Below are positions 41,644 to 51,689 of a stretch of 64,000 nt of DNA, in pieces. Position 1 is the first letter of the stretch. Every line of letters starts with the position of its first letter. Under the pieces are notes generated by a model. The model was not told the DNA's origin. It saw only the letters and a list, made by a program, of their open reading frames with translations, and made no database searches. Where the stretch lies: contig NC_073642.1 in NCBI RefSeq assembly GCF_029407905.1, positions 5,394,001 through 5,458,000 of the forward strand, read 5' to 3'. A program made the translations under genes and the position numbers. Origin of the DNA: Bubalus kerabau (taxonomy: Eukaryota > Chordata > Mammalia > Artiodactyla > Bovidae).

Positions 41644-43213
41644 TAAAAATATTTTTAATTAGAGAATAATTGCTTTACAATATTGTGTTGGTTTCAGCCA
41701 TACATCAACATGAGTCAACCATAGGTATACATGTGTCCCCTCCCTCTTGAAGCTCTCTCCCATTTCTCACCCATTCTTACCCCTCTAGGTTGTTACCAAG
41801 TCCTAGTTTGGGTTTCCTGAATCATAAAGCAAATTCCCACTGGCTATCTATTTTACATACGGTAGTGTATATGCTTCCATGCTACTCTCTCCATTCGTCC
41901 CGCCCTGTCCTTCCTCCCCCCTGCCCATGCCCATAAGTCTGTTCTCTATATCTGTATCTCCACTGCTGCTTTGCAAATAGGTTCATCACTACCATCTTTC
42001 TAAATTCCATATATATGTATTAATATACAATAGTTTTTTTCTCTTTCTGACTTACTTTACACTGTAATAGGCTCTAGGTTCATCCTAGTCAGTCATTAAA
42101 ACTGACTCAATTGTGTTCCTTTTTTATGGCTGAGTAATATTCCATTGTATATTTGTACCACAACTTCTTTATCCATGTATCTGTCAATGGACATCTGGCT
42201 TGTTTCCGTGTCCTATCTACTGTAAATAGTGTTGCAATGAACATTGGGGTACATGTGTTGTTTTAAATTATCGTTTCGTCATGGTACATGCCTAGTAGTG
42301 GAATTGCTGGTAGTTTTTTCCTAATTTGTAAGGAATCTCGATACTGTCTTCCGTAGTGGCTGTATCAAATTACATTCTAACTAACAGTGCAAGAGGGTTC
42401 CCTTTTCTCCACACTCGCTCCAGCATTTATTGTTTGTGGATTTTTTTATGATGGCCACTCTTGGCTGGAAAAATCCCATGGATGGAGGAGCCTGGTGGGC
42501 CGCAGTCCATGGGGTCGCGAAGAGTCAGACACGACTGAGCGACTTCACTTTCACTTTTCACTTTCATGCACTGGAGAAGGAAATGGCAACCCACTCCAGT
42601 GTTCTTGCCTGGAGAATCCCAGGCACAGGGGAGCCTCATGGGCTGCCGTCTATGGGGTCACACAGAGTCGGACACAACTGAAGCGACTTAGCAGCTTAGC
42701 ATTCTGACTGGTGTGAGATGATATCTCATTGTGGTTTTGATTTGTGTTTCTCTGCTAATGAGTGATGTTGAGCATCTTTTCATGTGTTTGTTAGCCATCT
42801 GTATGTCTTCTTTGGAGAAATGTATGTTTAGGTCTTTTGGCCACTTTTTGATTGGGTTGTTTGTTTTTCTGGTATTGAGTTGTATGAGCTGCTTGTATAT
42901 TTTGAAAATTAATCCCCTGTCAGTTGTTCCATTTGGTATTGTTTTCTCCCATTCTGAGGGTTGGTTTGTAATTTCCTTTGCTGTGCAAGAGCTTTTAAGT
43001 TTAATTTGGTCCCACTTGTTTATTTTTGTTTTTATTTCCATTGCTCTAGGAGGTGAGTCATAGAGGATCTTGCTGTGATTTATGTCATACAGTATTCTGC
43101 CTATGTTTTATAGTTTTATAGTTTCTGGTCTTACATTGAGGTCTTTAAACAATTTTGCGTTTATCTTTGTGTATAATGTTAGGAAGTGTTCTAATTTCAT
43201 TCTTTCACATGTA
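41644..43213 (-). mobile_element. Bovine-type L1, 5'-truncated, antisense, inserted in an older L1
   Basis: Reverse orientation: 3' end at 41,650-41,720 ('ttgctttacaatattgtgtt', 'gccatacatcaacatgagtc'), 3' UTR, then ORF2 C-terminal half to 43,213. The minus strand at 43,041-42,688 encodes 'EWEKTIPNGTTDRGLIFKI' and 'FSKEDIQMANKHMKRC', typical of L1 ORF2. Flanking atctttctccat (41,632-41,643) and acctttttccat (43,214-43,225) look like a diverged TSD. It holds a Bov-A2 at 42,455-42,700. Confidence 0.85.
42455..42702 (+). mobile_element. Bov-A2 dimeric SINE in L1
   Basis: Starts slightly truncated ('ggctggaaaaatcccatgg'), linker at about 42,545-42,567, second unit to 'cggacacaactgaagcgact'. The L1 sequence 'gatggcca(c/t)tct' is split and partly duplicated at its edges. 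Confidence 0.92.
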
Positions 43214-43936
43214 ACCTTTTTCCATATTTTTACTTCCATTCTACCTATGTTATTGAGTTTCAAGTGAATTTCTTCTAGACAGCATATAGTTGGAGCATGT
43301 TTTTTTAATCAACCGTCAATTTCTATATTTTAATTGTTGAGTCCAATCCATTTACATTTAAGATAATTATTGATATAAGATATTAACATTTAAATCTGCC
43401 ATTGTCATATTTGTTTTCCCTTTGTTTAATTTTTTAAATCATTTCTCTGTTTCTCTTTAGTTATCTTTATTTGGGTTACTTGAACATTTTTACAATTCCA
43501 CTCTGATTTAGCTATAATGTTCTTGAAGATATTGCTTTATATGTTTTTTCTTCACGGCCACTCTTAGAATCATAGCATACATTATTGATTTATAATAGTT
43601 TCATTGTTTGATGACATTGAGTGAAGTGTAGTTTCCTAGACCCATTTTACTTTTTAGATATAATTGACTTAGAGGTTTTCTACACATACATTGAACACCA
43701 TATCAGTGTTAAATTTAGACATCAAATATTCTTTAAGAAATTCATCAGAAGAATTGTCTATTGTGTTTTATCCCTGCTCTTACTCATCTTCAAGCTCTTT
43801 TTTCCTTTCTGAAGTTCCAAGATTTCTTTATTGTCATTTTCTTTCAGTTTAGAGAACTTCCTTTAGTCATTCTTTAAGGGAGATTTACTAGTGACAGATT
43901 TGCTGAATTCTTTGAGAATGTGTTTTCTGTCCTCAT

Positions 43937-44151
43937 CATATGGAAAGTGAAGTTGTTCAGTCATGTCTGACTCTTTGCAACCCCATGGACTGTAGCCTAC
44001 CAGGCTTCGCCACCCATGTGATTTTCCAGGCAAGAATACTGGAGTGGGTTGCCATTTCCTTCTCCAGGAGATCTTCCTAACCCAGGGATTGAACCTGGGT
44101 CTCCCACATTGTAGGCAGATGCTTTACCATCTGAGCCACCAGGGCATATGG
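43937..44151 (-). mobile_element. Bov-tA SINE, antisense, with short TSD
   Basis: The body is 43,944-44,144; catatgg is repeated at 43,937-43,943 and 44,145-44,151. Confidence 0.9.
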
Positions 44152-44423
44152 AGGGGGAGGTATTTTCACTGGCTGAGTAGAATAATCACAGTGATAGTTA
44201 TTTTCTTTTAGCAATTGAAGTGTGGTGTGTAATGTTCCAGCATCTGTGGTTTCAGATGAAAAGTGTATTGGTGTTTGCATTGGCATCTGCCCATATATAG
44301 TATGTTATTTCTCTCTAGCGCCTTTCCAGATTTTCCCTTGATCTTATTTTCATTAATTTTATATTGATGTATTTAAACATGGATTATTTGGGTTTGCTTT
44401 AATTGGGGTTTGCTCAGTAGTGG

Positions 44424-44494
44424 GCTGCCGTCTATGGGGTCGCACAGAGTCGGACACGACTGAAGCAACTTAGCAGCAGCAGCAGCAGCAGCAG
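44424..44494 (+). mobile_element. Bov-A SINE 3' fragment with (CAG)n tail
   Basis: Only 'gggctgccgtctatggggtc' to 'gacacgactgaagcaactta' remains, followed by about eight AGC units (44,471-44,494). Confidence 0.88.
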
Positions 44495-44944
44495 TCTCTT
44501 GAACCTGGAAGCTCATGTCTTGTAGAAGCTTTCAGCCACTATTTCTTCCAAGACTTTATCAGTCTACTCTCTTTTGAGACTTTGATGATATGAGTAGTAA
44601 CTGATTTGTAATTCACATATAGTTCCCTATGACTCTTTTTTGTTTTATTTATTTTTTGCACTTTACAGTCTATTTTCTCTGTTATTTAAATCAAGTGAAT
44701 TTTCCTCATCTGTCACCACTCATATAGACTTTATCTTCCGGTGTGTTATTTCTGCTATTGAGACTATTCAGTTAATTTTAAAGTTTTATTTGCAGGGGAA
44801 AAGTAGGGTGGAGGGATAAAATGGGAGACTGGGATTGACATATACACACTCCTATATACAAAAAAGATAACTAACAAGGGCCTACTTTGTAGCACAGGGA
44901 ACTCTACTCAATACTCTGTAATGACCTATATGGAAAAATAATCC

Positions 44945-45195
44945 AAAAAGAATATATATATTACCTATATAGGTAATATATATATAACCTACATATATTC
45001 TACATATATAATAGATATGTTCTATTAATATATTCTATTATGTATATTATTATATATATCATATATTTTATATATTATATAATATATTATTATAGTTGTT
45101 ATATCATTAATATTATACAATGTTAAATATATTATATTATATATTTATATATATAATATATTCTTTATATATAATAAATAAATGTAATATATAAC
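44945..45195. repeat. AT-rich tract with palindromes
   Basis: Almost pure A/T. Contains a perfect palindrome centred near 44,970 with core 'attacctatataggtaat', extended by TA on both sides, and many further self-complementary TA/ATT runs. Confidence 0.92.
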
Positions 45196-45504
45196 CAGTC
45201 CATTCTGAAGGAGATCAGCCCTGGGATTTCTTTGGAAGGAATGATGCTAAAGCTGAAACTCCAGTACTTTGGCCACCTCATGCGAAGAGTTGACTCATTG
45301 GAAAAGACTCTGATGCTGGGAGGGACTGGGGGCAAGAGGAGAAGGGGAGGACAGAGGATGAGATGGCTGCATGGCATCACTGACTGGATGGATGTGAGTC
45401 TCAGTGAACTCCGGGAGTTGGTGATGGACAGGGAGGCCTGGTGTGCTGTGATTCATGCGGTCGCAAAGAGTCGGACACGACTGAGCAATTGATCTGATCT
45501 GAAT
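45196..45504 (+). mobile_element. BovB 3' end fragment in the TA tract
   Basis: From 'ccagtccattctgaaggaga' to 'cggacacgactgagcaattg' plus a gatct repeat. Encodes only the last part of the BovB C-terminal region ('LKLQYFGHLMRRVDSLEKT'). Confidence 0.92.
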
Positions 45505-45556
45505 ATATATACATACAAAATATATATGTATTATATATATATTATGTATAATATGT

Positions 45557-45766
45557 GGGCTTCCCTGGTGGCTCAGAGGTTAAAGCGTCTGCCTCCAATG
45601 TGGGAGACCTGGGTTCAATCCCTGGGTTGGGAAGATCCCCTGGAGAAGGAAATGGTAACCCACTCCAGTATTCTTGCCTGGAGAATCCCATGGACAGAGA
45701 AGCCTCATAGGCTACAGTCCACGGGGTCGCAAAGAGGCAGACAGGACTGAGCAACATGCATTCCCA
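45557..45766 (+). mobile_element. Bov-tA SINE in the TA tract
   Basis: Well-conserved head 'gggcttccctggtggctcag' and tail 'aggcagacaggactgagcaa'. TA repeats lie on both sides. Confidence 0.93.
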
Positions 45767-45771
45767 TTCGA

Positions 45772-45816
45772 GTATATATATATAAATATATATGTATAAA
45801 TATATATATGTATATG

Positions 45817-45847
<31 letters not shown>

Positions 45848-45848
45848 G
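45772..45848. repeat. (TA)n with (TATG) interruptions
   Basis: Long alternating purine-pyrimidine run ending in about 12 TA units. Confidence 0.93.
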
Positions 45849-45851
45849 ACA

Positions 45852-46190
45852 CACTTTATTGTTGGGCTTCCCTGATAGCTCAGTTAGTAAAAGAATCCAC
45901 GTGCAATGGAGGAGACCCTAGTTTGATTCCTGGGTCGGGAAGATCCCCTGGAGAAGGGATAGGCTACCCACTCCAGTATTCTTGGGCTTCCCTTGTGGCT
46001 CAGCTGGTAAAGAATCTGCCTGCAATGCAAGAGAACTGGGTTCGATCCCTGAGTAGGGAGGATCCCCTGGAGAAGGGAAAAGCTAATCCACTCCAGTATT
46101 CTGGCCTGGAGAATTCCATGAATTACAGTCCATGGGCTTGCAAAGAGCCGGACACAACTGAGTGACTTTCACTTTCTTTCACTTTATTGT
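45852..46190 (+). mobile_element. Dimeric tRNA-headed Bov SINE with TSD
   Basis: The body is 45,863-46,179, with a first head at 45,863 and a second at about 45,985. The TSDs cactttattgt at 45,852-45,862 and 46,180-46,190 are identical. Confidence 0.93.
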
Positions 46191-46243
46191 ACAGCTGAAA
46201 CTAACACAAGGTTGTAAATCGACTATACTCCAATAAAAGTTTT

Positions 46244-47514
46244 TAATTGTCTTTACTGAATTTGCCATACTTTTGTTTGGATTTTGCGGACTTTTTTTTT
46301 TTTTTTTTTTAAACAACAACAAAGAAAAACACCTACTTGGCCACACTGTTCCAGGCTCTGTTTTGTCCTAAAATACATTATCTCATTTAGTCCTCATAAT
46401 ATTCCAATGAGGCAACCAGCATGCAGAGATGAAGTCGCCCTTAATCCTGAGGATGAAGCCCTGGTGCAAATTCCAGCTCAGTCCTACTCTCTAAGGTCGT
46501 TGACCATTTGGATCATAGCTTTTCATGCATGAATATGGGCAGTGCTGTCCGGGTTGCTGAGCAATTAGAGAAGGAAATGCGTGAGGTGCTCCCTGCATAA
46601 GATGTTGAGTATGCTAAGTGTTCAGTACATGTCTCAGCTGTCACTGTTGCTGGATCTAGTGTCACTGCCATTCTGCAAAGTGAGGTCCAGTGAGGTACCA
46701 AGAGCACAGTTAGTTACTCAGCAGTAGAGGAGGGTGTCCTACCAACCCTAAAAGCATAGAGAAGAGGGGTGGGTGGAATCATCCTTGTGGTTTTCTACCA
46801 TGTGTCTACTTTTATGAAACTTTACAAAACTGGAAAATCATATCCTTCCATTCTGATTAGCTTTCACAATGAAACTTGCACTTTGCTCCATTGTGTGAGA
46901 CAGAAGTTGATCTTTATAGGCGGAGAATACCTGTTGCCACCCTGAGTAGCAAAATAGGCATGTTCCTATTTTCTTCACTTGTTACATTTTTAACTGAATG
47001 TTTACCCGATCTTCAAGGTGACATGGAAGGAGGGGGCAGCTGTTTGTGTCCTGGAGGGCGTAACCATCAAAGGTGATGCCATCAGGAAACAGAGCAGCCA
47101 AGTTCATGGAGTTCACAGTTGCACTTGGGGCTTGTATCCAGTGGAGTATACAGGAGTAACAATCAAGTATGCATTCTATGGAAGCTGTCTCAGAAGAAAG
47201 GATCAAGGATTTCATGGAGCCAAAGCTTACTGGAATCGAAGAACCACAAGTTGACAGGCTGCTTTGGTTTTCGATTGTGTGGTTAGAATAACAGCTGATA
47301 TTTTAGTCTGATCCTAAAAGTGATATACTTGTTTTAAAGTGACTCTGTTTCTTATTGCAACAAAGGGAAAATGTCCAGAATTTATCTTAATGCCAAGATT
47401 AACTTGATTTCCATTTGCTACCACTAGTGTGTGTGTGTCCCCCATTAGGATGGTGGGGTCTGTGCTCCAAGTGAAGTACCCACAGCTTCAGCTTCCCAAC
47501 TGAACTGTCCTTAT
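46244..47514. other. Unassigned sequence with poly(T) and a MIR-like patch
   Basis: Poly(T) at 46,291-46,310. The part at 46,345-46,425 resembles an antisense MIR. The remaining sequence, including frames at 46,876-47,254, has no recognised product. Confidence 0.45.
46345..46425 (-). mobile_element. MIR-like SINE fragment
   Basis: 'ttccaggctctgttttgtcc', 'cattatctcatttagtcctc' and 'aatgaggca' follow the order of the reverse MIR core and 3' region. Diverged. Confidence 0.5.
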
Positions 47515-47628
47515 TTTTCCTCCTTTATTTCTACCCTTTTCCTTCTTTCCATCCTTCCTTCCTTTCTTCTCTCTCCCTCCCTTTTTTCTCTTTCTCTCTT
47601 CCTTTTCTTTCTTTCTTTTTCTAAGGTA
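47515..47628. repeat. Polypyrimidine (CTTT/CCTT)n tract
   Basis: About 110 bases almost entirely C and T on the plus strand, with mirror-repeat stretches. Confidence 0.9.
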
Positions 47629-48004
47629 TTGCTTCCACCTCTTCCAAAGAACAACACCAAAGGCAAAGTAGAATGAATGTTTACCACCTAGTCTGTGACC
47701 ATACAACAAAGAAGTTGAATTCTATGAGCCATACTTGAAATACTGCTTACTCTTAAAATACATGCTCACTTCTGGCAATTTTGCATGAGATAAAATGAGA
47801 ACATCACATATATGTTTCCAGATATGTTAATCAATGTTTAGGGTGTTCCTGCCTATGTCAGGTGCTGACATACTGGTATCACTTCCCTGGCTCAAAATGC
47901 ATCACTGAACAAAGCAGATGCAGACCCTCCTTCAAAGAGCTTACCTTCTGGCATGAGAAAGTAAAGGAGTGACCCTTTTTACTCCTTACAGGAGGAGATC
48001 AGAA
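47629..48004. other. Unassigned sequence
   Basis: No gene or repeat recognised. Confidence 0.5.
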
Positions 48005-48185
48005 AAGTATTCCTGTAAAGGGCCAGGTAGTAAATGCATCAGGCTTTGTGAAACTTGGGCCTCTCTTCCTGTGTCCTTGTAGTGAATGCAGCTGTGGACC
48101 ATATGTGAATGGTGGACATGGATATGTCCCAGGGAAACTTTATTTACAGAAACAACCCTCAAGGTGTATTTGACCCAAGAGACCT
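48005..48185. mobile_element. Probable hAT-type (MER) DNA transposon fragment
   Basis: 'cctgtaaagggccaggtagt', 'catcaggctttgtgaaact', 'atgcagctgtggaccatatg' and 'gggaaactttatttacagaa' match the order of a common old mammalian nonautonomous DNA transposon as I remember it. Terminal repeats were not verified. Confidence 0.45.
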
Positions 48186-49049
48186 AATGTCACTCTTGGG
48201 CTTTATTTATCACTCCCTACCATAAATCTTTAATGTAGGCCCTTGAGATTTACTTCATTTAAAGTTTTTTACTGATGTTGACTACAGTTTCAACTCTTTA
48301 TCTAACTCCAGCTTTCTAGCTGATCCATACTTTAAGAAACACCAAAAACAACATCTCTCAGATTCTGTAGATACCTAGCCATCTCTACACACTTCCCTTG
48401 TAATAATTCCCATGAATCCAAACAAATGTAAAGTGGACAGGAGAAAAAGAGCAGAACATATGTCTTTAGCCCCTGTGTACTGCTTGGCTAACTGCATCTG
48501 ACTTCAGTTCTAGAGAAGGGATTAAAAAGAAATTGGTTTCAGTTGAGTACCTAACGATGTGTTGTGTCTTTTGGATACTCAGCTGTAAGGTGTGGCTTCT
48601 GTCCCCTAACTGTGGACAGGTCCAGAGGAGGGTCAGACAGCAGATACTCCACAGAGTGGCACACCATGAGGTCAGCCAACAGAGCTCAGACAGACTATCA
48701 CTTCAGGACCAGAACTGCATCTAGCCCACCCTGGGGCGTGTGTGTTTGTGTGTGGAAGGAGGGTGGGGAGACAGGGAGGAGGGAATAGGGAGGAGAGAGA
48801 GAAAGATACCAGGGAGAAGGAAGAAGGGAGAGAGGAATCTAGGCCAAGGAAAAGAACAGCCATTCTGAGCGGTAAGCAGGTGGCCGCATGCCCTAGGGTG
48901 TTTCCAAACACCCTGTTGGGTCACAGTGTTTGTAAATACCGGGAACAGATTTGGTCCACAAATCTGTTGTGGTCTCCAAAGTTTTGGTCCATAAGACCAG
49001 CCTAGAATCCTTAGGGCCTGGAGTCATGTGTCAGAGCTAACATTTGCAT
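48186..49049. other. Unassigned, with GT and GA-rich low-complexity tract
   Basis: A GT run (48,738-48,757) passes into a G/A-rich tract (48,758-48,838). No gene recognised. Confidence 0.5.
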
Positions 49050-49240
49050 GTCACTAAGTCGAATCCAACTCTTTGTGACCCCATGGACTGTACCCTGCCA
49101 GGCTCCTCTGTCCATGGGAGAGAATACTGGAGAATAGAATACTGGAGTGGGTTGCCATTTCCTCCTCCAGAGGATCTTCCCAACCTAGGAGATTGAACCA
49201 TATCTCATGTGTTGCCAGGTTGATTCTTTACCACTGAGGG
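49050..49240 (-). mobile_element. Bov-tA SINE, antisense, rearranged
   Basis: Tail and body blocks are present ('aatccaactctttgtgaccc', 'gaatactggagtgggttgcc'), with a small duplication of 'agaatactgga' at 49,121-49,147. The head is degraded. Confidence 0.85.
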
Positions 49241-51483
49241 TAGGACGGGAAGAAGGCCTAGCACGTGTTCATGGGCTCCGTCTGAAGCTAGGTTCCTCTC
49301 TGGCTCAAGCATCATGCCTGTGTGGCTGAGGACAGGCCAGCTCTGCACAGAAGGCCCCTTGCTGAAGACCACTGGAGCCAGACTATGAGCCCAGGAAGGG
49401 GACAGAGTTGAGGACAGGATCCCTTCCTCCTCAACCTCCAAAAACACCTGTAATTCTCTCAGAATTTGCTTCTCCCCATTGCAGACCACGTAGATGGTCT
49501 CTCATTCATGAAAACTATTAAAAAAGTGAATGCAGGAAGAAGAGTATTCATGTTCAGTTTCTCCCCCCATGGAGATGTTCAACTTTCTGGGTCCCATCGT
49601 ATAGTGGTGTGTCCCTCTGTCCCTCTCCTACCCTTCCCGGCCAGGGCCTCCGAGCTGTGGTTTTCTTGACATGTCTGCATCCTTCCTCTGCCCCATCTGT
49701 GCACACACAAACATGGGAACATACATGCACACCCTCCACTCAACCTCTAACCTGCTGCAGAGAACTGCCAGCTATGAGCCGACACTCTTGTTTTCCCTGG
49801 TGATGTCTAAGTGTGATGGAGAATATTCCAAACACTTAGTGCTTGAGAACACTAAGGAATATGGTGGCAGCAAAATGTGGTTTGAACATTCAAATATTGC
49901 CATTTTAGAAGTTAACTGCTAGCAGAGTAGGAGGAGAAGCATTTCTGTCTCCAGAACCCAGCAGATCCTACAGACGCTTCTAAGGACACAGAGGGGAGCA
50001 AAGTGGGGACAGCCCTGTCCTGAGAGCCTTGCTGGAGGAGGGTCTTCATCTGAGAAGGTGGAGGCTATGTTCCTGGGAACATGCTCCTCACTGTCTCACA
50101 CTAGTCTCTCCAGATCCCTAGGAGACCCCTGATCAAGGTGTCCCCTTAATGACCATCTTATCAGAAGGTAGAAATAAAAGAAAGGTTAGAGAAATACCAC
50201 AGGCCATCTTTGAGTCCCAGGGAATACGTTTTTATTACTTTCCGAGCCAGAGGGAAAAGACACTGAAGGGTGTGAGCCTGTGAGGGATACTGGGACATGG
50301 GCTTTCAGTCACACAGGCCTGCATGTGAGCTGAGCAGGCCCAGCTGTGGTGTCCCAGTGGCTCCCCTGCTGACTGGCCGCCGCGTGCAGGCAGGGTTTCT
50401 GGGGACAGCAGCATCTTGCCTGCCTTCCTTCTGTTTGTGAGCGGAAGCCTTCCACAGGAACCCAGGGAACAGTCCCTGTGTCCAGAGTCACAAGGAACCA
50501 GTCACCACATGCAAATACACATTATCCCCAAGCCACATTGACAGGTTTAATTGCACCTTTTGGTAGCACTCTTTCTAAAACATATTTTGCAATTCTGCCT
50601 TTTCAAAGACAGTTAATTGACTATAAACTGCTCTGTGGTCCTTGGCTCAAGGGCTTGCTGGGGCTCAGTGGTGACCCTTGATGCCAAGAAAGCCTTCCAG
50701 TGGCTGTGGTGCTGGCCACAGGCCCCGGTTCCAGAGGCCAGTGCTCTCTGACAGCTTGTGACTGTTTCCTTTCATTTCATCTTGTCTCTCCCCTGCTCTG
50801 ACACTCTCATAACATTTGGATGCTGTCAGCAGAATGTCTGTTGCAATTCTCTCCATTTCTTATTGGTGTTTCTCAGCTTCCAGCAGCTTGAAACTCAGAA
50901 AGCAAATCTTAAAGTAAATCAGAACTTGAGGAATTTAGGTTCACAGAAGTTTCAGCTTACACCCAGCTACTTGGACATTTTCATGGGTGGACCTTTCATC
51001 TATGCTAGCTATAATGATGAGAGCTCTGTTAGTCGAGGTCCACATGGACTTCATGTGAGACCCTCGCAGATCCTTCAAGGGAGGAGCTATTAGGAGACTG
51101 TTCTTGCAAAGGAGAAGATTGAGGCTCAGTGTGCCTGAGAGACCCAAGGCTTTCCAGGAGAGAGTCTGCTTCTACATCCCTGTTCCTTGCCACCTGGTCA
51201 CTAGATCACGGGAGCAGTGATATGACATTTTTTAAAGAACCTACGAAAAATTAATGTAGAAATGAGTCACTTCAACCATAAATGGAAAGTTATTTATTGT
51301 GTGATAAACAAGACTTTTGACGTAAGAAATATTGCAAAGAAAACAAACAATATGTGAAACATGGAGACGTCCTGTCTTAAAAACAAACACACTCCAGAGA
51401 GTGTATATTCTCTGAAACTAGAATCCAGTTTTTAAAATGTATCATTTTATAGTGTAGTCATGTTCAGTTAAGTCTGAAAGTTC
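49241..51483. other. Unassigned sequence, higher GC in parts
   Basis: No recognised repeat over about 2.2 kb, one of the longer repeat-poor stretches. Open frames (49,466-49,922; 50,758-51,093) have no known motif. An AATAAA on the minus strand lies at about 50,230-50,236, but no coding exon was identified beside it. Confidence 0.45.
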
Positions 51484-51689
51484 AGAAGTGTTCAGTTGCT
51501 CATTTGTGTCTGACTCTTTGGGACCCCATGGACTGCAGAACATCAGGCTTCCCTGTCCATTACCAACTCCCAGAGCTTGCTCAAACTCATGGCCATTGAG
51601 TCAGTGATGCCATCCAACCATCTTATTCTCTGTCATCCCTTGTCCTCGTGCCTTCCATCTTTCCCAGCATCAGGGTCTTTTTTAATGAG

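Larger units (their letters stand above)
43226..44790 (-). mobile_element. Old antisense L1, right part (ORF2 start, spacer, ORF1)
   Basis: Continues from 41,643: 'cttctagacagcatatagtt', 'ccatttacatttaagataat', then spacer, then the reverse of ORF1 ('tctttaagggagatttact', 'tcagccactatttcttcca', 'aattttcctcatctgtcacc'). Two SINE pieces interrupt it (43,944-44,144; 44,424-44,494). With 40,470-41,643 it makes about 2.4 kb of one old L1. Confidence 0.75.
44795..46243 (+). mobile_element. L1 3' UTR end, expanded by TA tracts and split by BovB and SINEs
   Basis: Blocks 'gggagactgggattgacata', 'tactttgtagcacagggaac' and 'aatactctgtaatgaccta' are followed by TA-rich sequence. Far downstream come 'gtacagctgaaactaacaca' and 'gactatactccaataaaag' at 46,187-46,240. 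These are normally adjacent in an artiodactyl L1 3' UTR. The intervening 1.2 kb is microsatellite expansion plus three insertions. Confidence 0.8.

Noticed and set aside
46876..47254. Overlapping plus and minus frames suggesting a retrocopy
   Set aside because: Neither translation resembles a protein I know, and no poly(A) tail or TSD was seen.
50758..51093. 111-codon frame preceded by an acceptor-like 'ttggtgtttctcag'
   Set aside because: No matching donor, no motif, and an antisense frame overlaps it; support is weaker than for the candidate at 19,590-19,984.
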